From contig NZ_CP048815.1 of NCBI RefSeq assembly GCF_010977555.1, positions 3,650,501 to 3,714,500 on the forward strand: DNA of 64,000 nucleotides, written 5' to 3'. Under the pieces are notes generated by a model that saw only the letters and a list, made by a program, of their open reading frames with translations, was not told where the DNA came from and searched no databases. Source of the stretch: Caulobacter rhizosphaerae. Its GTDB lineage: Bacteria; Pseudomonadota; Alphaproteobacteria; Caulobacterales; Caulobacteraceae. A program made the position numbers and the translations under genes. Positions 43,888 to 51,825 of this stretch are shown piece after piece (the first letter of the stretch is position 1; each line of letters opens with the position of its first letter).

Positions 43888-43916
43888 AAGCCCCGGCCCT
43901 CTTGGGACCGGGGCTT
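43888..43916 (-). terminator. Hairpin at the end of the GH31 gene
   Basis: AAGCCCCGG and CCGGGGCTT pair across a short loop with a further GGG/CCC match, 22 bases beyond the GH31 stop codon at 43939 on the minus strand. A long T-run is missing, so this may be a factor-assisted terminator. Confidence 0.55.
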
Positions 43917-43938
43917 CGAGACGCTTGGATCGAACGCC

Positions 43939-46779
43939 CTACTTCTTCCGCGTCACCACCACCGGTTGGCCGCTGTAGGCCACGGTTTCGTCCACGGCGT
44001 CGAAGTCGACCGGCTTGGCGCCGGAACCGATGAAGCGAACCTTGATCGTTCGGTTCTCAACCATGCCCTTGAACGATCCCGAGCGCGCGCCGATCGTCAG
44101 ACGGCCGGTGGCGTTATCGAAGCTCATCGGGATCCGGCTCCAGGCGCCACGGGCGTAGCCGTTGCTGAGGCCGTCGTCCTCGTAGAGCTCGAACTTGCCG
44201 TCGGCCCCGGTGTAGACCACCACCGTCAGCGGGGCGTCGGGCTGCTCGCCGACATATTGCTGGACCACCGTGGTCGGCACGATCGAGCCGGCCTTCACAA
44301 ACAGCGGCATGCGCGACAGCGGGGCGTCGGCCTTGATGGCCTGGCCGCCCTTGAACGCCTTGCCGGTCTCGAAGTCGTACCAGCTCGCCCCCGCCGGCAG
44401 GTAGACCGACCGCGAGCGCGCCTTGAACTGCGTCACCGGGGCGACCAGGAACGCCTTGCCGAACAGGTACTCGTCATTGACGGCGCGCGCGGTGGTGTCG
44501 GATGGGAAGTCCATCACCAGCCCGCGCATCATGATCCCGTCGCGCTGATAGGTGTCGGCGGCCAGGGTGTAGACATAGGGCATCAGCCGGTAGCGGAGCT
44601 CGTCGTACCAGGCCAGCGCCTTGTAGATGTCGGTGCCCTCGTCGGCGAGGTTGTAGATCTCGCGGTACGGGAACTCGCCGTGGCTGCGGAACAGCGGGCT
44701 AAAGGCGCCGAACTGGAACCAGCGCAGGTTCAGCTCCTGCCATTCGGCCCAGTGCGCCGGGTCCTTGTTGGTGTAGCGATCCTCGACCGAGAAGCCGCCG
44801 ATGTCGGTGGTCCAGTTGGGAACGCCCGACATCGACAGGTTCACCCCGGCCGAGATCTGGTCCTTCAGGTCGTCCCAGCGCGCGACCACGTCGCCGCTCC
44901 ACAGGGCCACGCCGTTGCGCTGGATGCCGCCGAAGCCCGAGCGCGACAGGATGAAGCTGCGCTTGTCGGGGTCCAGCGCGCGCTCGCCCTCGAACACGCC
45001 CTGGGTATGGATCAGCGGATAGGAGTTGTAGAACTCCGCGCCCGGCCCGATCGCCGTGGGCCCCATGCGCAGGGTGCGCTCGGGGATGTCGAGGTTGGAG
45101 TGCATGTCCGGCTCGTCGCTGTCCATCCACCAGGCGTCGATGCCGAAGCCTTTGAGGCTCTCCTTGACCTGGCGCCAGTAGATGTCGCGCGCCTCCTTGG
45201 CGTAGGGGTCATAGAACGAGTTCAGATAGCCCGGCCCCACCCAGTCCAGCGCGCCCTGCTCGATGTTGCGCTTGTACATGAAGCCCTTGGCGTCCAGCTC
45301 CTTGAAGTGCTCCGTCGTCGGATAGAACTTCGGCCAGATCGAGATCATGATGTGGCCGTTCATCCCGTGGATGTCGTCGACCATCTTCTTGGGGTCGGCG
45401 AAGCGGGTCTCGTCGAACTTGTGGCTGCCCCAGGCGTCGTCCTTCCAGTAGCGCCAGTCCATGACCACGTTGTCGATCGGCAGCTTGCGGTCGCGGTATT
45501 CCTTGAGGACCCCGACGATCTGGTCCTGGGTCTCGTAGCGCTGGCGGCTCTGCCAGAAGCCGTAGGCCCAGCGCGGCAGGGCCACGGCCTTGCCGGTCAG
45601 GTCGCGATAGCCGCTCACCACCTGGTCCAGGTCGCCGCCCGCCACGAAGTAGTAGTCCACCGCATGGGCGACGTCCGAGGTCATGGTCAGCGACTGCTGG
45701 TCGGCCGCCGGGATCGGGTTGTTGTGCAGCAGGCCGATATAGCCCTCGTTGGGATCCCACTCGACGCGGATCTTGTGGCGGGTCCCGGCCTTCATGGGGG
45801 CGGTGAAGTTGTGGAACCATGGGTTCCAGTTCTGCCGCCACCGGTCGATCGTCAGCTTGCCGTCGACATAGACCTTGGCGTAGCTGGACGAGTAGAGCTT
45901 GAACTTCTGGACGCCGCTGACCGAGGGCTCGACCGAGCCTTCCCAGACCACGGTGGCGCCCTTGACCGGCTTCTTGTCCGGACCGGTCAGTTCGGCCGGC
46001 CAGTTGGGCAGGTCCTTCAGGAAGCGGTAGTCGATGTCCTTTTCCGTCCGGGTCAGCTTCAGCGCGCCGTTGACGTAGTACTTGGCCGTGAAGCCGCCCG
46101 CCTTGCCGGCCGCGTCGAAGATCTTCAGGTCGCGCGAGGCCACGTCATAGGGCGTCGGATCGCCGAACCGGGTGATGCCGTTGTTCTCCCACAACAGGCC
46201 GTAGTTGCGGGTCGACAGCACGAACGGCACGGCGATGTCGCGGTTGTACTGGGCCAATTCGACGTCCTGGCCATTGTAGTTCATCTGGCCGTTCTGGTGC
46301 TGGCCCAGGCCGTAGAAGGCCTCGTCCGTGCCCGGATTGAACTGCTGACTGACGCTGTAGAAGGTCTTGCCGTCGATGGTTTCGGTCTTGAACGGACGCC
46401 GACCGTTCTCGGCCAGGACCAGCTTGCCGGCCGCGTCGCGGAAGCTGACCTGGCCGTCGGCCAGCGAGACCTCGGCCGAGGCCTTGCCGGCCTTAACCAC
46501 CACCTTGCCGCCCGCCTCCGTCACGGTGAACGCGCCGCCCGGCTTGGCCGTCACCATCAGGCTCGGCGGCGTGTCGAGGCTTTCGGTCGGCGTCGCCGTG
46601 ACGTGGATGATGCGCTCGCCCATCACCTGCAGCCGCACCTTCTTGGCGGGCCCCGAGGCGGGGGTCACGACCACCCCGTCGGCGGTCTTCTCGAAGGCGC
46701 CGTCCAGCGCGAACGCGCTGGTCGAGGCCAGGAGGGTGAGCGTGAGGCCGGCGAACAGGGCCTTGGGCAGCATGCGCAT
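43939..46779 (-). CDS. GH31 family alpha-xylosidase with PA14 insert, secreted
   Basis: 946 residues with a signal peptide ending SAFA. GH31 enzymes have an N-terminal beta-sandwich, a barrel and C-terminal beta domains. The nucleophile is D553 in DAWWMDSDEPD, with GFWQSRQRY and NVVMDWRYW before it. Between about 230 and 385 an inserted PA14-type domain is visible (KYYVNGALKL...WEGSVEP...KLYSSSYAKVYVDGKL...RHKIRVEW). This design matches the xyloglucan-specific alpha-xylosidase of Cellvibrio (Xyl31A type), which removes xylose from the non-reducing end of xyloglucan oligosaccharides. It follows the GH35 gene by 78 bases, same strand. Confidence 0.9.
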   Translation of the reverse strand: MRMLPKALFAGLTLTLLASTSAFALDGAFEKTADGVVVTPASGPAKKVRLQVMGERIIHVTATPTESLDTPPSLMVTAKPGGAFTVTEAGGKVVVKAGKASAEVSLADGQVSFRDAAGKLVLAENGRRPFKTETIDGKTFYSVSQQFNPGTDEAFYGLGQHQNGQMNYNGQDVELAQYNRDIAVPFVLSTRNYGLLWENNGITRFGDPTPYDVASRDLKIFDAAGKAGGFTAKYYVNGALKLTRTEKDIDYRFLKDLPNWPAELTGPDKKPVKGATVVWEGSVEPSVSGVQKFKLYSSSYAKVYVDGKLTIDRWRQNWNPWFHNFTAPMKAGTRHKIRVEWDPNEGYIGLLHNNPIPAADQQSLTMTSDVAHAVDYYFVAGGDLDQVVSGYRDLTGKAVALPRWAYGFWQSRQRYETQDQIVGVLKEYRDRKLPIDNVVMDWRYWKDDAWGSHKFDETRFADPKKMVDDIHGMNGHIMISIWPKFYPTTEHFKELDAKGFMYKRNIEQGALDWVGPGYLNSFYDPYAKEARDIYWRQVKESLKGFGIDAWWMDSDEPDMHSNLDIPERTLRMGPTAIGPGAEFYNSYPLIHTQGVFEGERALDPDKRSFILSRSGFGGIQRNGVALWSGDVVARWDDLKDQISAGVNLSMSGVPNWTTDIGGFSVEDRYTNKDPAHWAEWQELNLRWFQFGAFSPLFRSHGEFPYREIYNLADEGTDIYKALAWYDELRYRLMPYVYTLAADTYQRDGIMMRGLVMDFPSDTTARAVNDEYLFGKAFLVAPVTQFKARSRSVYLPAGASWYDFETGKAFKGGQAIKADAPLSRMPLFVKAGSIVPTTVVQQYVGEQPDAPLTVVVYTGADGKFELYEDDGLSNGYARGAWSRIPMSFDNATGRLTIGARSGSFKGMVENRTIKVRFIGSGAKPVDFDAVDETVAYSGQPVVVTRKK

Positions 46780-46813
46780 CGTTCTTCCCCTAGAATCTTT
46801 GATTTTTATCGCC

Positions 46814-46841
46814 GCCGATCCGGGTGGATCCCGGGATCGGC
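46814..46841. other. Hairpin between GH35 and GH31 genes
   Basis: GCCGATCCGGG and CCCGGGATCGGC form a stem with one bulge and a five-base loop in the 78-base gap. No T-run follows on the minus strand, so it is more likely a message-stabilising or processing element than a terminator. Confidence 0.55.
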
Positions 46842-46857
46842 GTTTGAGTGACGGACG

Positions 46858-48501
46858 TCAGTAGGTGGCCAGCTTGACCTTCAGCACCTGCGGCAGGGTG
46901 GTGAGGTTCAGGCCGTAGTCGCTCTGGTCGCCGTTCCACACGCGGTCGAACACCCACTGGCCGTTCTCGAAGTGACCTTCCTCGACCCGGGCCAGCATGA
47001 ACCGCTCGTCCTTGGCCGAGCCGAAGGTGACGCGGGCGCGATAGCCGGTGACCAGGAACTCGTTGGCCGACAGCCGGGCGATCAGGGCGCCGCCGTCCGG
47101 GATCTCGCGGTTCGGCTGCTTCTCGGCCTTGGACATCCAGGGGGCCTCGATCGAGCCGAACTGCCATTCGCCGTACGAGACCGTGGCGGTCCAGCGGTCC
47201 CCCAGCTTCAGGGTCTCGGCCTTGCGGTCGTCGGCCTCGCCCACGCCCCAGACGTCGCTGGTGAACGACAGCCTGGCCCATTCGCGGGCCATGGGCGCCA
47301 GCAGACGATAGTGGACGCCGAAGTTCTCCAGCGTCTCGGCGTCTACCTGCTTGGCGCCGAGCGGGTAATTGGAATAGCCGGTGTAGTCGAGGCCGAACGG
47401 CGAGAAGCCGATCCCGTGGCGGCCCAGCACGTCGTAGACATAGCGGGCATAGGCCTTGTCGCTGCCGATCTCGGGCACGAACAGGGCGTTGTCGGCCCGA
47501 CCGTACTGCTCCAGCGTCTTCCGGACGCTAGCGCTCTCGCGCATGTAGATGTCGGGGGCCAAGGCGTCGATCGACGGCGCGGCGGCCTTCCAGACCTCCA
47601 GCACGTTCCAGGTCGGCCCGCCTGACGAATAGGTGAACGGGTCCTGGTACTTGAAGGGGTCGCGCAGGGCGGCATTGACGTACATCGGCAGCGGCAGCTC
47701 GCGCTTGCCGGCCGCGGCGACCTCGTCAACGAACCGGCCGATCGACCAGGCGTGGAAGAACTCGTCGGCGTCCTTGCCGAACACCGCCTGCCAGGTTCCC
47801 GGCGTCTTGCCCATGGCCTTGACCAGCTGGGCGGGCACGGGGCCTTCGAACAGCTTCTGGGCGGTGGGGGAATAGTCGCGGATCGCGCTGTAGGTGCCGG
47901 TCTCGTTCTCGGGCTGGATCATGATCACCGTATGATCCGGATCGGCCGCCTTCAGGTGGCGCATCAGGGCGACGAAGGCCTTCTTGTCGGCCTCCAGCGT
48001 GGCGGGGAAGTGCGGCGACAGCGAGTTCTTGACCTCGCCCTTGGCGTTGACAACCCGCGGGAAGCGCTTGTTGTCCAGCTTGACCCATTCAGGCGCGTAT
48101 TGCGGGCCGTTGTTCTTCCAGGTCCCGAACCACAGCAGCACCAGCTTCACGTCGTTGTCGCGGGCCTGCTTGAGCAACACGTCCACATAGGAGAAGTCGA
48201 ACTTGCCCTCGGTCGGCTCGATCTGCTCCCAAGCGACCGGAATCTCCAAGGTGTTGGCGTGCATCGCCTTTACGGCCGGCCACACCTTGGGCAGTTGCGA
48301 GGGATAGTTGGCGGCGTTGTTGGCCTGGACGCCCAGCATCAGGAACGGCGCGCCGTCGACCATCAGGGCGTGGCGGCCGTCCTTCTCGACCAGCCTGGGC
48401 AGGTCGGCGGCGCCAGCGGGCGGGCCGGCCAGGACCAGGAACGCCATCGCACCGGCCGCTCCAAGCCGCAGCCGATCAAAATTCCAGATCCGTCTGGCCA
48501 A
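46858..48501 (-). CDS. GH35-type beta-galactosidase (DUF5597), xyloglucan-associated
   Basis: 547 residues with an export signal (FLVLAGPPAGAAD). The barrel contains the probable acid/base E200 in IQPENETGTY and nucleophile E344 in FVPEIGSDKAYARY; the C-terminal domain is the DUF5597 type. The size and domain order match Bgl35A of Cellvibrio, which removes galactose from xyloglucan side chains. It sits just upstream of the alpha-xylosidase gene, the same pairing as in that organism. A 14-base palindrome lies 57 bases upstream. Confidence 0.88.
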   Translation of the reverse strand: MARRIWNFDRLRLGAAGAMAFLVLAGPPAGAADLPRLVEKDGRHALMVDGAPFLMLGVQANNAANYPSQLPKVWPAVKAMHANTLEIPVAWEQIEPTEGKFDFSYVDVLLKQARDNDVKLVLLWFGTWKNNGPQYAPEWVKLDNKRFPRVVNAKGEVKNSLSPHFPATLEADKKAFVALMRHLKAADPDHTVIMIQPENETGTYSAIRDYSPTAQKLFEGPVPAQLVKAMGKTPGTWQAVFGKDADEFFHAWSIGRFVDEVAAAGKRELPLPMYVNAALRDPFKYQDPFTYSSGGPTWNVLEVWKAAAPSIDALAPDIYMRESASVRKTLEQYGRADNALFVPEIGSDKAYARYVYDVLGRHGIGFSPFGLDYTGYSNYPLGAKQVDAETLENFGVHYRLLAPMAREWARLSFTSDVWGVGEADDRKAETLKLGDRWTATVSYGEWQFGSIEAPWMSKAEKQPNREIPDGGALIARLSANEFLVTGYRARVTFGSAKDERFMLARVEEGHFENGQWVFDRVWNGDQSDYGLNLTTLPQVLKVKLATY

Positions 48502-48557
48502 ATGTCACCTCCCGCGTCGTCAGCGTTCCAGAGGTCGGGACCTCGTCGCAGACCTGT

Positions 48558-48571
48558 TGTTAGCGCTATCA
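48558..48571. promoter_or_regulatory. Candidate operator TGTTAGCGCTATCA before the GH35 gene
   Basis: This site matches TGATAGCGCTATCA (54926-54939) at 13 of 14 bases. The AGCGCT core resembles sites of LacI-family sugar regulators known from Caulobacter and Xanthomonas xylose genes. It lies 57 bases before the GH35 start in an AT-rich gap, well placed to control GH35-GH31. Confidence 0.6.
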
Positions 48572-48626
48572 TTCGTATAAGTAGGACAATTCCCTAGCAA
48601 GGCTTTCCTGACGCCGGGAGTCATTT

Positions 48627-50162
48627 CTACCGTGGCGAAAGGTCCGGCGCCGCGCAATGAGCGCCGATGAAATCCCGGTGCGACGGCATGGCCTCCGCGG
48701 CCTGGCGCATCGCGATTCTCATCGCCCTGAGGTTCTTTTCCACCACGCCCGCGTCCATCAGGTCGACGAGGGGATCGTACGCCCGCGGCATCACGTTCTG
48801 GCCGATCAGCACGGCCAGCCAGCTGGGCTCCTGGAACAGGTCCTGCCCCATGGACGCCAGCCGTCCGGTCTCCCGGAACAGTTCCATCTTGTGCGCCAGG
48901 CTGTCGGGGATCGGCATTTCGCGCACCTGCCGCCAGAGCGGCGAGTCGGTGCGCTCGTTGGCATGGTAGTGCAGCACCAGGAAGTCCCGGATCTTCTCGT
49001 ATTCCTGGTCGGTCAGGCGGTTGTACTCGTCCAGCAGCACGGGGCTGAAGCTCCGGTCCGGGAACAGCTGGATCAGCTTGGTGATCCCCGTCTGGATCAG
49101 GTGGATGCTGGTCGATTCCAGCGGCTCCATGAACCCGCTGGCCAGCCCCAGGGCGACACAGTTCTTGTTCCAGTACCGGCGCCGGCGCCCGGCGGTGAAC
49201 CTCAGGAAGCGGGGATCGACGCAGGGCTCGCCGTCCAGCCCGCGCAGCAGGGTCGCGGCGGCCTCGTCGTCGCTGATGAACGGACTGGAATAGACATAGC
49301 CGTTGCCGACGCGGTGCTGCAGCGGGATGCGCCACTGCCAGCCGGCGGGATGGGCGGTGGCGCGGGTGAAGGGCGTCAGGTCCTCGACGCTCTCGCTCTG
49401 GACCGCCACCGCCCGGTCGCACGGCAGCCAGTTGGACCAGTCGTCATAGCCGCTCTTCAGGGCCTGTTCGATCAGCAGCCCCCGGAAGCCCGAGCAGTCG
49501 ATGAACAGGTCGCCGTCCACCACCCGGCCGTCGGCCAGGGTGACCGACTGAATGAAGCCGTCGCCGCCACGCAGGGCGACGTCGACGATCTTGCCCTCCA
49601 CGCGCTGGACGCCCCGCGCCTCGGCGTATCCGCGCAGGAACCTGGCGTAGAGCCCGGCGTCGAAATGGAACGCGTAGGAATAGGTCGACATGATCGACGC
49701 CGAGTTCGCCGTCGGCCGATCGAAGCGGCGCAGTCCCGCAGCCAGGGTCGGCAGCGAATAGTCGCCAAAATCGCTGGGATCGCCCAGGCTTCTCAGCTTC
49801 AGCCAGTAGTGATGAAAGGCGCTGCTGGCGAGGTCGGCGCCATAGCGGCCGAACGGGTGGAGGTAGCGATGGTTCAGCCGGGTCCAGTCGACGAACTCGA
49901 TGCCCAGCTTGAAGGTCGCCTGGGTGGCGCGGACGAACTCGTCCTCGTTCACCCCGAGGAACTGGTTGAACAGGATCAGGGGCGGAATGGTCGCCTCCCC
50001 TACCCCGACCGTGCCGATCTCTTCAGACTCGATCAGCTGGATCTCGACCTTGAGCGGTTGGGGCTGATGCTCGCGCAGCACGCGCGACAGGCCCGCCGCC
50101 GCCATCCAGCCGGCCGTGCCGCCGCCCACGATGACGATCTTGCGGATGCGATTGTCGGTCAC
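48627..50162 (-). CDS. Flavin-dependent tryptophan halogenase family protein (first copy)
   Basis: 511 residues from GTG 50162 with AAAGGA upstream. The flavin site GGGTAGWM (13-20), the catalytic lysine K85 in ATFKLGIEF, the WxWxIP signature WQWRIP (275-280) and E349 in EPLESTSIH are all present, so it looks catalytically complete. Such enzymes use reduced flavin, oxygen and halide to halogenate indoles. Members next to TonB-dependent receptors are frequent in Caulobacter and Xanthomonas relatives, and some brominate free indole. It lies 17 bases from the second copy. Confidence 0.88.
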   Translation of the reverse strand: MTDNRIRKIVIVGGGTAGWMAAAGLSRVLREHQPQPLKVEIQLIESEEIGTVGVGEATIPPLILFNQFLGVNEDEFVRATQATFKLGIEFVDWTRLNHRYLHPFGRYGADLASSAFHHYWLKLRSLGDPSDFGDYSLPTLAAGLRRFDRPTANSASIMSTYSYAFHFDAGLYARFLRGYAEARGVQRVEGKIVDVALRGGDGFIQSVTLADGRVVDGDLFIDCSGFRGLLIEQALKSGYDDWSNWLPCDRAVAVQSESVEDLTPFTRATAHPAGWQWRIPLQHRVGNGYVYSSPFISDDEAAATLLRGLDGEPCVDPRFLRFTAGRRRRYWNKNCVALGLASGFMEPLESTSIHLIQTGITKLIQLFPDRSFSPVLLDEYNRLTDQEYEKIRDFLVLHYHANERTDSPLWRQVREMPIPDSLAHKMELFRETGRLASMGQDLFQEPSWLAVLIGQNVMPRAYDPLVDLMDAGVVEKNLRAMRIAMRQAAEAMPSHRDFIGAHCAAPDLSPR

Positions 50163-50179
50163 GCGGACTTGTCCTTTGC

Positions 50180-51697
50180 TCAGGCGGCCGGGAGCTCGGC
50201 CCGGCAGAACTTGTCGATGAAGGCTTGCTGGCCCGGCATGGCCTCGGCGGCCCGCAGGATGGCAGCGCGCCGAGCGTCCAGCACCGCGCGGATCTCCTCC
50301 ACGCTCATCCGGTCGACCAGCGGATCATAGCGATCCGGCACGACCTTAAGGCCGTGGAAAATCGCCAGCCAGCTGGGCGGCGCGAAGCCGTCGTCGTCAT
50401 GGGTCACTAGGCGGCCCGTGCGCTGGAACAGTGCGAGCCTGTGGGCCAGCTCGTCGGGGATCGCCATGGCGCGGCAATAGTCCCACAGCCCGCTGTCCGT
50501 GCGCTCGGTCAGCTTGTAGTGCAGGATGATGAAGTCGCGGACGTGCTCCATCTCCTGCTGCGACAGGCGATTGAACTCGTCGATCAGGACCGGGTCGAAG
50601 TCCTTGTTCGGGAAGAAGTCCAGGAGCCGGCCGATCGCCGTCTGGATGAGGTTGATCGAGGTCGATTCCAGGGGCTCGATGAAGCCGCTGGCCAGGCCCA
50701 TGGCGACGCAGTTCCTGCTCCAGGCCTTGAGTCGGCGGCCCGGCGTGAAACGGATGGTCTGGGGCTGGCCGATCAGCGGGCCGTCGAGACTGGACAGCAG
50801 GTCGGCGACCGCCTCGTCCTCGCTGACGAACTGGCTGCAGTGGACATAGCCGTTGCCGGTGCGGTGCTGCAACGGGATGCGCCAGCGCCAGCCCGCCGGG
50901 CGGGCGGTCGTGCGGGTGTAGGGCGTCAGGCCGTCGCCGCCCGAACCGCAACCCGCCGCGATCGCGCGGTCGCAGGGCAGCCAATGGGACCAGTCTTCAT
51001 AGCCGGTCTCCAGCGCGCCTTCGATCAGCAGCCCGCGGAACCCCGAGCAGTCGATGAACAGGTCGCCCTCGACGCGGGCGCCGCCCTCCAGGACCACGGC
51101 CTCGATGAAGCCGTCGGTCCCGCGCAGCTGGACGTCGACGATGCGTCCCTCGATCCGCGTGACGCCTCGCTCCTGCGCGTACCCCCTCAGGTAGCGAGCG
51201 TACAGCGCGGCGTCGAACTGAAAGGCGTAGGCGTAGTCATGCATCACCGACCGAGGGTCGGGATTGGGCGGCACGAACTTGTTGCGGTAGGCCGCCTGGG
51301 TCGGCATCGACAGGTCTTCGAGCGCAAACCGCTCGCCCTGCTCCTGCAGCTTGCGCCAGTAATGGTGCGCGCCGATCGCCTCGATGTCGGCCCCGAAGTC
51401 GCCGAAGGCGTGAAAAAAGCGGTGGCCGATCGTTCCCCAGTCCTGGAACTCGATCCCGAGCTTGAAGGTGGCCTGGGTCTGGCGAACGAAGTCGACCTCG
51501 TCCAGGCCCAGCCTTTCATTGAAATGCCGGATGGGCGGGATAGTGGCCTCGCCCACGCCGACCGTGGCGATCTGATCGGACTCGATCAGCACGGTTTCGA
51601 CGAAATCCTTGCCCAGCAGCTTGCTGAACGCCGCCGCCGCCATCCAGCCGGCGGTTCCGCCGCCGACGATGACGATCTTGCGAATGCGATTGTCCAA
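50180..51697 (-). CDS. Flavin-dependent tryptophan halogenase family protein (second copy)
   Basis: 505 residues from TTG 51697, six bases after GGGAGGG; a GTG at 51718 is possible. The same motifs are seen: [12 protein letters not shown]79 in [15 protein letters not shown] (270-275) and E344 in EPLESTSIN. It is clearly a paralogue of the gene downstream; the two share long stretches such as GASGF-like EPLEST and [14 protein letters not shown]. It stands directly after the TonB receptor gene, separated by a stem-loop. The natural substrate is not known. Confidence 0.88.
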   Translation of the reverse strand: MDNRIRKIVIVGGGTAGWMAAAAFSKLLGKDFVETVLIESDQIATVGVGEATIPPIRHFNERLGLDEVDFVRQTQATFKLGIEFQDWGTIGHRFFHAFGDFGADIEAIGAHHYWRKLQEQGERFALEDLSMPTQAAYRNKFVPPNPDPRSVMHDYAYAFQFDAALYARYLRGYAQERGVTRIEGRIVDVQLRGTDGFIEAVVLEGGARVEGDLFIDCSGFRGLLIEGALETGYEDWSHWLPCDRAIAAGCGSGGDGLTPYTRTTARPAGWRWRIPLQHRTGNGYVHCSQFVSEDEAVADLLSSLDGPLIGQPQTIRFTPGRRLKAWSRNCVAMGLASGFIEPLESTSINLIQTAIGRLLDFFPNKDFDPVLIDEFNRLSQQEMEHVRDFIILHYKLTERTDSGLWDYCRAMAIPDELAHRLALFQRTGRLVTHDDDGFAPPSWLAIFHGLKVVPDRYDPLVDRMSVEEIRAVLDARRAAILRAAEAMPGQQAFIDKFCRAELPAA

Positions 51698-51762
51698 GCC
51701 ACGCCCTCCCACTGCCACGCCGGACTATGCAACGCCCGGCGCCGGACGCCCAGAACGTCGAA

Positions 51763-51809
51763 CGCCTCCCCCGCGATCTTCCCGTGACAGGAGGATCGCG
51801 AAGGAGGCG
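51763..51809 (-). other. Long stem-loop between the TonB receptor and the halogenase genes
   Basis: CGCCTCC-CC-CGCGATC pairs with GATCGCG-AA-GGAGGCG: 14 base pairs with one internal loop. There is no T-run, and the downstream gene starts 66 bases later, so it may stabilise the receptor message or lower read-through into the halogenases. Confidence 0.6.
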
Positions 51810-51825
51810 CCGGAACGTCTCAGTC

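Noticed and set aside
43597..46851. 1084-residue open frame on the plus strand
   Set aside because: Antisense to GH31, whose catalytic motifs and signal peptide are clear; Val/Gly/Arg/His-rich with no recognisable fold.
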